DNA of 5,880 bases from assembly GCA_046590575.1 (NCBI GenBank), contig JBKJUS010000087.1, positions 1 to 5,880 of the forward strand. Direction: 5' to 3'. The position numbers and the translations under genes are program-made. This stretch comes from DATLNF01 sp046590575 (GTDB lineage Bacteria > Actinomycetota > Actinomycetes > BP-191). The notes under the pieces are model-generated. The model did not search any database, was not told the origin of the DNA, and was given only the letters and a program-made list of their open reading frames with translations. Shown here piece after piece: positions 1-4,575 of the stretch (the first letter of the stretch is position 1; each line of letters starts with the position of its first letter).

Positions 1-1178
1 ACCCGACTGGCACCAGCCGCCACTGTGCCCAACGACCAGGTCAGCGTGCGGGTAGTCGAGTTGTAGCTGCAGTTGTTGACCGCAGTCGTGCACGTCGACG
101 CCACCAACGTCTGCTTCGGCGCCAGCGTGTCGGTGACCACCACGTTTGTCGCGGCAGCCTCGCCGGTGTTGCTGTAGGTCAGCTGGTACTCCAGGGTGTT
201 ACCCGGACTGGCCGTGGTCGAGGTGGCGAAGGTACCGGGCGGGGTGGTGCTCAGGTTGCGGACCGCCTTGGCCAGGTTGGACTCGGGGCAGCTGCCGACG
301 TCGACCTGTTGCGGCGCGGTGCGGTCCTTGAGAGTGGCGGTGATCGACTTCGACGCGCGGCTCTTCATGTACGCGGTGGCGAACCGGCCGCAGGTAATGG
401 TGCCGAAGGTGTCGGTCAGGTTGAGCGCCGCCTCGCCGAAATCACCGTTGGTGTGGCCCGGGATCGTCAGCGCGGGCGGGATGTTCACCGCTCCGTCCCA
501 GGTTATCCCCTTCGTGCCGGCGGAGATCTTGATCAGCCTGCCGACCGTGGTGCTGGTGCCGGTGAACTCCCACCGATAGAGGTTGACATTGATGATCTTG
601 CCACCCTGCTCGGTGTCGAAGCTGATGATGAGGTCGCCGGTCTTGCGCTGCGGCAGCGCCGGGCAGACCGGGTTCCGCGTGGAGAGCTGGTTGAACTCGA
701 AGTCGATATGCGCGTCGCCGTTAACGGCGTCCCGGAAGAAGTCGACGTACACAAACTGCTTGCCACCGAAGGTCCGGAACGCGATGTCACCGGAGAGGAT
801 GTCGTCCTTGCCCGGCGCGCTGCCGAAGTTGCAGTCCCAACCGCCCGGCTCGTTCTCCTTCGAGCCGGTGTTGAAACTGTCATCCCCCGCCCCCGGCGGG
901 AGGTCGGTGAACGGCGTCAGGTTAGGCGGCGGCGTTAACCAGTCGATCGGCTCATTCGCATCTCCCGAGTCATCCAGCCGGTTCCCGTCGATCTCGAAAC
1001 TGCCCACCGACGAACCGGCCGAGGCAGGAGACGCCACAAACGCCGAACCCACCCCACCCACCATGCTGAGCACCAACAACACAGCCAACGAACCAGACCG
1101 GCGACGCCGCACCACATCCGTCGGTGTCGAGGGCTTTCTTACGTCTCGGTCTCGAAAACTCCACAAAGCATGGCGCAT
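1..1178 (-). CDS. Secreted DUF11-repeat surface protein, 3' end beyond the window
   Basis: This reading frame starts at ATG 1178 and stays open to base 1, giving 392 residues without a stop. Residues about 24-54 form a Sec signal peptide: an RRRR cluster (24-27), a hydrophobic core LAVLLVLSMV (31-40) and an Ala-Ser-Ala end at 52-54. The mature part opens with a domain beginning FEIDGN (61-66) and containing GSKENEP (105-111) and GKDDI (123-127). From memory, this arrangement occurs in large actinobacterial secreted proteins of the DUF11/SpaA-pilin-like type. Residues from about 305 match the start of a DUF11 beta-sandwich repeat: TLEYQLTYSNTG (328-339), VVVTDTL (346-352) and WSLGTVAAG (381-389). 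Six cysteines lie after the signal peptide (116, 172, 263, 297, 363, 370). It is likely a cell-surface or extracellular structural or adhesion protein; no catalytic motif is visible. Further repeats, or a sorting signal, would lie beyond the left edge. The start is supported by a G6 run (1187-1192) 8 nt upstream, but GTG 1115 would give a more ordinary signal peptide. Secretion and DUF11 are well supported; the exact role is unknown. Confidence 0.85.
   Translation of the reverse strand, partial: MRHALWSFRDRDVRKPSTPTDVVRRRRSGSLAVLLVLSMVGGVGSAFVASPASAGSSVGSFEIDGNRLDDSGDANEPIDWLTPPPNLTPFTDLPPGAGDDSFNTGSKENEPGGWDCNFGSAPGKDDILSGDIAFRTFGGKQFVYVDFFRDAVNGDAHIDFEFNQLSTRNPVCPALPQRKTGDLIISFDTEQGGKIINVNLYRWEFTGTSTTVGRLIKISAGTKGITWDGAVNIPPALTIPGHTNGDFGEAALNLTDTFGTITCGRFATAYMKSRASKSITATLKDRTAPQQVDVGSCPESNLAKAVRNLSTTPPGTFATSTTASPGNTLEYQLTYSNTGEAAATNVVVTDTLAPKQTLVASTCTTAVNNCSYNSTTRTLTWSLGTVAAGASR
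1031..1115 (-). other. Sec signal peptide coding segment (n-region to likely cleavage site)
   Basis: Residues 22-49 of the secreted protein show a basic n-region (RRRR), then a long apolar core ending near SAFVA, followed by Pro and the Ala-Ser-Ala box, with signal peptidase I cleavage predicted just after Ala54 (about base 1017). No lipobox cysteine follows, so it is not a lipoprotein. Two adjacent arginines are present, but the strict twin-arginine pattern with a following Phe-Leu-Lys is not, so the Sec route is the better call. The codons here are mostly TTG, GTG, GGT and GGG, more G/T-rich than the mature part. Confidence 0.7.
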
Positions 1179-1186
1179 TGTCTTAT

Positions 1187-1192
1187 CCCCCC
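1187..1192 (-). promoter_or_regulatory. G-rich ribosome binding site that favours the ATG at 1178
   Basis: On the minus strand six G residues are followed by AT and end 8 nt before ATG 1178. This is a plausible, though not canonical, Shine-Dalgarno element. No comparable purine run precedes the alternative GTG starts at 1115 and 1112, and this is the main reason for choosing the longer protein. Confidence 0.4.
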
Positions 1193-1208
1193 GGAAGTCG
1201 ACCTGGCT

Positions 1209-1220
1209 GGCAACATTGCC
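1209..1220. repeat. 12-bp inverted repeat GGCAA-CA-TTGCC upstream of the secreted protein gene
   Basis: Perfect 5-bp arms flank a 2-bp centre. The repeat lies 30-42 bp upstream of ATG 1178 in the only intergenic gap of the window. A second, adjacent dyad (CCTGG at 1220-1224 and CCAGG at 1227-1231) touches it. The centre is too tight for a good RNA hairpin, so a dimeric repressor or activator operator is a better guess. No regulator can be named from the sequence. Confidence 0.3.
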
Positions 1221-1250
1221 CTGGGACCAGGCCACATACCATACAAAGGC

Positions 1251-1256
1251 TGTCAA
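1251..1256 (-). promoter_or_regulatory. Possible -35 hexamer TTGACA for the secreted protein gene
   Basis: A perfect consensus TTGACA reads on the minus strand 73 bp before ATG 1178. No convincing -10 box lies at 16-18 bp spacing. The only TA-rich hexamers nearby, TATGGT (1238-1243) and TATGTG (1233-1238), are too close, at 7 and 12 bp. A promoter is expected in this gap because the downstream gene is functionally unrelated to the operon before it, but the exact site remains weak. Confidence 0.25.
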
Positions 1257-1269
1257 TGGCCGCATAGTG

Positions 1270-1295
1270 CGCGTTCGGGACGCGTCGAATTTTTT
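1270..1295 (+). terminator. Weak hairpin plus T-tract, oriented for plus-strand transcription
   Basis: CGCGT (1270-1274) and ACGCG (1280-1284) form a 5-bp stem with a 5-nt loop, followed on the plus strand by a T6 run at 1290-1295. All genes here are on the minus strand, where the same hairpin lacks a downstream U-tract. It could slow antisense transcription entering the ABC operon, or serve as a U-less hairpin end for that operon 28 bp past its last stop codon. The short stem keeps confidence low. Confidence 0.25.
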
Positions 1296-1311
1296 CAGCT
1301 ATCGCTGGTCG

Positions 1312-2205
1312 TCAGTCGGGGCGCAGGGATGGCGACCAGCGGCGGAGCAGGCGGAACTGAAGGGCGACCAGCAGGCCGGTCACGACGGTGAGAACGAGTG
1401 CCAGCGCCGCCGCATCCCCGAAGCGCAGCTCGCGGAAGCCGCGCTCGTAGATCAGCACCGGCAATGTCTTCGTGGCGTTGAGCGGACCGCCGCGGGTGAG
1501 TAACAGGGTGGGCACCAGGGTGACCTGCATGCTCGTCAGCAGGTCACGCGCTGTGAGCAGGCCGAGAACCGGTGCCAGACCCGGCAGCGTCACCCGGCGG
1601 AACGCTGCCCACCCCCCGGCCCCTTCAGTGCGCGCGACGTCGTACAACACCGTGGGCAGCTCGCGGCGAGCCGCCAAGGTGACCAGAAAGCCCTCCCCCA
1701 GCGCGAAGACGGCGATCGCGACGATCGTCAGTCGGGCGCCCCAGGTCGACAGCAACACCGGGCTCGGAGTTCCGCCGACCGCGCGGGTGAGCAGCCCGAC
1801 GGGGCCGTAGACCGGGTTGACGATCCATAGCCAGACCAGCGCCGTCGCCGGGTCGGGTATTACGGCCGGCACGTAGGCCGCGACCCGTCCCGGCACCGCG
1901 AGCCGCTCCCGCCGGTGCATCAGCAACGCCAGCGCGATCCCGCCGGCTATACGCAGCGGCACCGCGAGAGCCAGGAACACCCCGGTCGACACGAGGGCGG
2001 AGCGCAGCTCGGGGTAGCGCAGCAGGTCGCGAAAAACGTCGAGGCCTACGAAGCGGGCCGGCGAGATGGCGTCGTACCGCGTGAAGGCGAAGTACGACGT
2101 GGCGATCACCGGCACCACGACGAGGACGAAAGCGCCCAGAAGGAAGGGGGAGAGCATGGCCCAGAGCCCGGCGCGATACCCGAGCCGACCACCGGTCGAA
2201 CTCAT
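1312..2205 (-). CDS. ABC transporter permease, carbohydrate-uptake MalF/UgpA type
   Basis: This 297-residue integral membrane protein is likely one half of the translocation pore of a CUT1-type (sugar or glycerol-phosphate) importer in the cytoplasmic membrane. Hydrophobic segments occur near residues 15-38, 72-96, 108-130, 158-178, 208-235 and 264-284, in line with six helices. The cytoplasmic coupling loop (EAA motif) lies at about 189-208, with the pattern D-V-A-x-x-E-G-A-G ending in V-T-L-P, as in the BPD_transp_1 family. Length is normal for the UgpA/LacF branch, and it lacks the large periplasmic insert of E. coli MalF. The ATG at 2205 overlaps the ATPase stop by 4 nt (ATGA) and has GGGA 8 nt upstream. 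It is the last gene of the operon. The substrate cannot be read from the sequence, since specificity rests largely with a binding protein that is not present here. Confidence 0.9.
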   Translation of the reverse strand: MSSTGGRLGYRAGLWAMLSPFLLGAFVLVVVPVIATSYFAFTRYDAISPARFVGLDVFRDLLRYPELRSALVSTGVFLALAVPLRIAGGIALALLMHRRERLAVPGRVAAYVPAVIPDPATALVWLWIVNPVYGPVGLLTRAVGGTPSPVLLSTWGARLTIVAIAVFALGEGFLVTLAARRELPTVLYDVARTEGAGGWAAFRRVTLPGLAPVLGLLTARDLLTSMQVTLVPTLLLTRGGPLNATKTLPVLIYERGFRELRFGDAAALALVLTVVTGLLVALQFRLLRRWSPSLRPD

Positions 2206-3242
2206 CGCACCGGTCCCAACGGCACAGCGTGGCCGGCGGCGTCGAAGACGTGTACCCGCTCGGGGGCGACCCGGACGCCGATCTGGTCGCCGGGCGCGAC
2301 CCGCACGCCGGGTGGCACCCGTGCGACGAGTGGGGAGCCGGCGATGTCGAGGACCACATGCAGCTCGTTGCCGACATCCTCGACGGCGGTCACGCCATGA
2401 ACAGGTGCCAGCGGGTCCAGTCGGACATCCTCGGCTCGTACGCCGAGGGTCGCGCCCGGTGGCGCAGCGAACACGGCGCTGACCGGACTCCCGGGCAGGT
2501 CCGCGGGGAGCAGACTCATCGGCGGAGTGCCGACGAAGCTCGCCACGAAGGTCGTGGCGGGACGCTCGTAGAGATCACGCACACTCGCCACCTGCTCGAG
2601 CGCGCCGTCACGCAGGACGGCTACCCGGTCACCCGCCGTCATCGCCTCGGCCTGGTCGTGCGTGACATACACCGCGCACCGCCCGTCGGCCCGCAGCAGG
2701 TCGGCCAGCTCCCGCCGGGCGGCGGCGCGGAGGATGGGGTCGAGGCTGGACAGCGGCTCGTCGAGGCAGAAGACGACGGGATCGCGCACCAGCGAGCGCG
2801 CCAACGCCGTACGTTGACGCTCCCCGCCGGAGAGCTGCGACGGCAACCGGTCGAGCAACCCGTCCAGGCGCAGCGCGGCGGCGGATTCGGCGACCCGGCG
2901 CTCCCGCTCGACGCGCGGCACCCGACGTACCCGCATGCCGAAGCCGATGTTGTCGCGCACCGTGAGATGCGGGAAGAGCGCGAAACCTTGGAAGACCATC
3001 GCGACCGGACGGCGCTCCGGCGGCACCCCGCTCATGTCCTGCCCGGCGATCGACACCCGACCTGCCGATGGCTCGAGCAGCCCGCACAGCAGCCTCAGCA
3101 GCGTGCTCTTGCCAGAGCCGGACGGGCCGACGACGGCCAGCACCTCGCCGGGAGCGACCACGAGGTCGACATCGCGCACGGCTGGCTGCGGCGAGCGCGG
3201 GTAGCGGAAGCTGACGCTCTCCAGGTGCAGACCGGACGTCAC
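2202..3242 (-). CDS. ABC transporter ATP-binding protein, MalK/UgpC type with TOBE domain
   Basis: This 346-residue cytoplasmic ATPase would power the importer formed with the two flanking permeases. Motifs in order are Walker A GPSGSGKST (39-47), Q-loop Gln85 in VFQGFALFPH, signature LSGGERQR (137-144), Walker B VVFCLDEP (156-163) with catalytic Glu162, D-loop SSLD (165-168) and H-loop His195. The C-terminal part from about residue 240 resembles a TOBE/MalK regulatory domain, with GVRAEDVRL (267-275) and GVRVAPERVHVFD (322-334). All catalytic residues are intact. The frame is open well upstream, but GTG 3242 is chosen because the protein then begins just before the family's usual first strand (LHLESVSF), it overlaps the preceding stop as GTGA, and a G7 run lies 7 nt upstream. 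One branch of this fold handles iron or polyamines (FbpC/PotA); the MalF/MalG-like partners make a carbohydrate-type substrate more likely, though not certain. Confidence 0.92.
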   Translation of the reverse strand: MTSGLHLESVSFRYPRSPQPAVRDVDLVVAPGEVLAVVGPSGSGKSTLLRLLCGLLEPSAGRVSIAGQDMSGVPPERRPVAMVFQGFALFPHLTVRDNIGFGMRVRRVPRVERERRVAESAAALRLDGLLDRLPSQLSGGERQRTALARSLVRDPVVFCLDEPLSSLDPILRAAARRELADLLRADGRCAVYVTHDQAEAMTAGDRVAVLRDGALEQVASVRDLYERPATTFVASFVGTPPMSLLPADLPGSPVSAVFAAPPGATLGVRAEDVRLDPLAPVHGVTAVEDVGNELHVVLDIAGSPLVARVPPGVRVAPGDQIGVRVAPERVHVFDAAGHAVPLGPVR

Positions 3243-4051
3243 GCCGAGGCCCCCCCGATATCGCTGTCCTGAAGCAGGGGCCGCTGCACGGACAGCAGGA
3301 CGAGCAAGGCAGGTACGGCGAGGAGCACGGCGCCGGCCAGCATCACCGGCAGGTCCGTCGGATCGAGCTGGGCGAGCTCGCCGATGCCGAGAGGCAGCGT
3401 GCGCCGGTCGGGTGACTGCACGTAGAGCAGCGCATCGAGATAGTTGCCCCAGTGGAAGACGAACGCGACCGCGGCAATAGCCGTCGTCGTCGCGGTGACC
3501 ATCGGCAGGCCGACCCGCCACCAGGTTCGCAGCGCCGACGCACCTTCCAGCCGCGCCGCGTCCCAGATCTCAGGGGGAATCCGGGAGAACGACCGATAGG
3601 CAAGAAGAACAGTGAAGGGGGTGGTCGCCGCGAGTGCCGGCGCCATCAGCGGTACGAAAGTATCCAGAACGCCGAGCCGCAGGTAGATCACGAAACGCGC
3701 CACCCAGAGCATCGGAAGGGGAACCATGAGCACGGCGACCGTGGCCGCCACCAGCATTCGCCGGGGTCGGCGGGACAGCTGGGCCAGGGCGAACCCGGCC
3801 CAGCTCGCGACGACCACGGTGACCGGCACGGCGACGACGACGACGGCGAGAGAGTTGGCGAACAGCCGGCCGAGCGGTACGGCGTCCGCAGCAGCCCGGT
3901 AGCCGCCGAGGCCGGCCCCCCGAGGCACCAGCTCGAAGCCATCGGGCGGCGCCGCTCCGAGCCGGCGCAGCGACCCGCTCACCATGAAGGCGACCGGGAG
4001 CAGGAAGACGACGATGACGAGCAGCCGCAGTGCGGTCCGCGCGCCTCTCAT
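3239..4051 (-). CDS. ABC transporter permease, carbohydrate-uptake MalG/UgpE type
   Basis: This 270-residue membrane protein is the second pore subunit of the importer. A first helix at about 8-26 is followed by an extracytoplasmic stretch in which LGGYRAA (48-54) stands where MalG-family proteins carry their N-Y box. Further hydrophobic segments lie near 66-91, 100-125, 132-152, 185-206 and 236-256. The EAA loop is at about 164-183, D-A-A-R-L-E-G-A-S and onward to V-G-L-P, close to the MalG consensus. HWGNYLDALLY (200-210), with the conserved W-x-x-[FY] pattern, and RRTLPLGI (216-223) are also typical of MalG. ATG 4051 overlaps the HIT gene stop as ATGA. No clear Shine-Dalgarno precedes it, so translation probably depends on ribosomes finishing the HIT gene. 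Family assignment is firm; the substrate is unknown. Confidence 0.92.
   Translation of the reverse strand: MRGARTALRLLVIVVFLLPVAFMVSGSLRRLGAAPPDGFELVPRGAGLGGYRAAADAVPLGRLFANSLAVVVVAVPVTVVVASWAGFALAQLSRRPRRMLVAATVAVLMVPLPMLWVARFVIYLRLGVLDTFVPLMAPALAATTPFTVLLAYRSFSRIPPEIWDAARLEGASALRTWWRVGLPMVTATTTAIAAVAFVFHWGNYLDALLYVQSPDRRTLPLGIGELAQLDPTDLPVMLAGAVLLAVPALLVLLSVQRPLLQDSDIGGASA
3250..3256 (-). promoter_or_regulatory. G7 run acting as ribosome binding site for the ABC ATPase
   Basis: Seven G residues on the minus strand end 7 nt before GTG 3242, inside the 3' end of the MalG-type permease gene. The run helps fix the ATPase start and lies at the spacing expected for a Shine-Dalgarno element. It is also a homopolymer where replication slippage or a sequencing indel would alter the permease C-terminus. 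Confidence 0.4.
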
Positions 4052-4575
4052 GCAATCGGCCAGGCCGCCGCGAGCGCCGACCGCGTCTCGGCGAGCAGTT
4101 GAGGTAGGACCCGTGTGTGCCCGACGACCGGCATGAAGTTAGTGTCACCGCCCCATCGCGGCACCACGTGCTGGTGCAGATGGGCCGCGATGCCGGCGCC
4201 GGCCACCGTGCCCAAGTTGAGCCCGACGTTGAAGCCCTGCGCTCCGGTGACCTGCCGCAGCACCTTCACCGCCGACTGGGTCAGCGCGGCGATGTCTGCG
4301 GTCTCCTCCGTGGTGAGCTCGCAGTAGTCCGCCACATGCCGGTACGGCACGAGCATGAGGTGCCCGGCGTTGTACGGGTAGAGGTTGAGGACGGCGTACG
4401 CCGATTCCCCCCGCGCCACGACGAGACCGTCGGCGTCGTCCATCGGGGGGATGTCGCAGAACGGGCAGCCAGCACCGCCTGGGCTGCCCTTGATGTAGGC
4501 CAGCCGGTGCGGTGTCCAGAGCCGCTGGAAGGCGTCCGGCTCCCCCACGCCATGCTGCGAGTCGTGATCGCTCAC
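4048..4575 (-). CDS. HIT-family protein, likely Ap4A phosphorylase/hydrolase
   Basis: This 175-residue cytosolic protein carries the histidine triad at 132-136 (His-Leu-His-Gln-His, then VVPRW), where the middle histidine is the expected nucleophile forming a nucleotidyl intermediate. A CPFC pair at 37-40 suggests structural metal binding. NLYPYNAGHLMLVPYRH (64-80) and GFNVGLNLG (114-122) are classic HIT strands. From memory, the C-terminal half closely follows Mycobacterium tuberculosis Rv2613c, described as a diadenosine tetraphosphate phosphorylase, which also sits beside thrS. A role in clearing Ap4A, a side product of aminoacyl-tRNA synthetases, is therefore likely, though hydrolase versus phosphorylase cannot be settled by eye. 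The start is GTG 4575, overlapping the thrS stop as GTGA, with GGAG 11 nt upstream (4587-4590). The stop overlaps the permease ATG. Confidence 0.9.
   Translation of the reverse strand: MSDHDSQHGVGEPDAFQRLWTPHRLAYIKGSPGGAGCPFCDIPPMDDADGLVVARGESAYAVLNLYPYNAGHLMLVPYRHVADYCELTTEETADIAALTQSAVKVLRQVTGAQGFNVGLNLGTVAGAGIAAHLHQHVVPRWGGDTNFMPVVGHTRVLPQLLAETRSALAAAWPIA

Larger units (their letters stand above)
1179..1311. other. Only intergenic gap in the window (133 bp)
   Basis: It separates the last ABC permease from the secreted protein gene, both on the minus strand. It contains the TTGACA hexamer, the GGCAA/TTGCC dyad, a second CCTGG/CCAGG dyad and the short CGCGT/ACGCG hairpin with its T/A tract. 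It is locally richer in A and T than the flanking genes, as expected of a promoter region. No ORF of note lies in it on either strand. Confidence 0.7.

Noticed and set aside
1..1178. Truncated or broken secreted gene
   Set aside because: The frame has no stop or frameshift; it is simply cut by the window edge within a DUF11 repeat.
583..1503. Long plus-strand open frame of 306 codons spanning the secreted gene, the gap and the 3' end of the permease
   Set aside because: Its product is low-complexity with no recognisable domain. It runs antisense to a DUF11 protein with a clear signal peptide and to an ABC permease, and such open antisense frames are expected in GC-rich DNA.
2229..3272. Plus-strand open frame of 347 codons opposite the ABC ATPase
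   Set aside because: The minus strand encodes an ATPase with every catalytic motif intact; the plus-strand product is Arg/Gly/His-rich with no family resemblance.
3243..3521. 93-residue N-terminal extension of the ABC ATPase frame
   Set aside because: It overlaps the MalG-type permease frame entirely, reads as Arg/Ala-rich shadow sequence, and lies ahead of the family's normal N-terminus. GTG 3242 with a GTGA overlap and a G7 run explains the start better.
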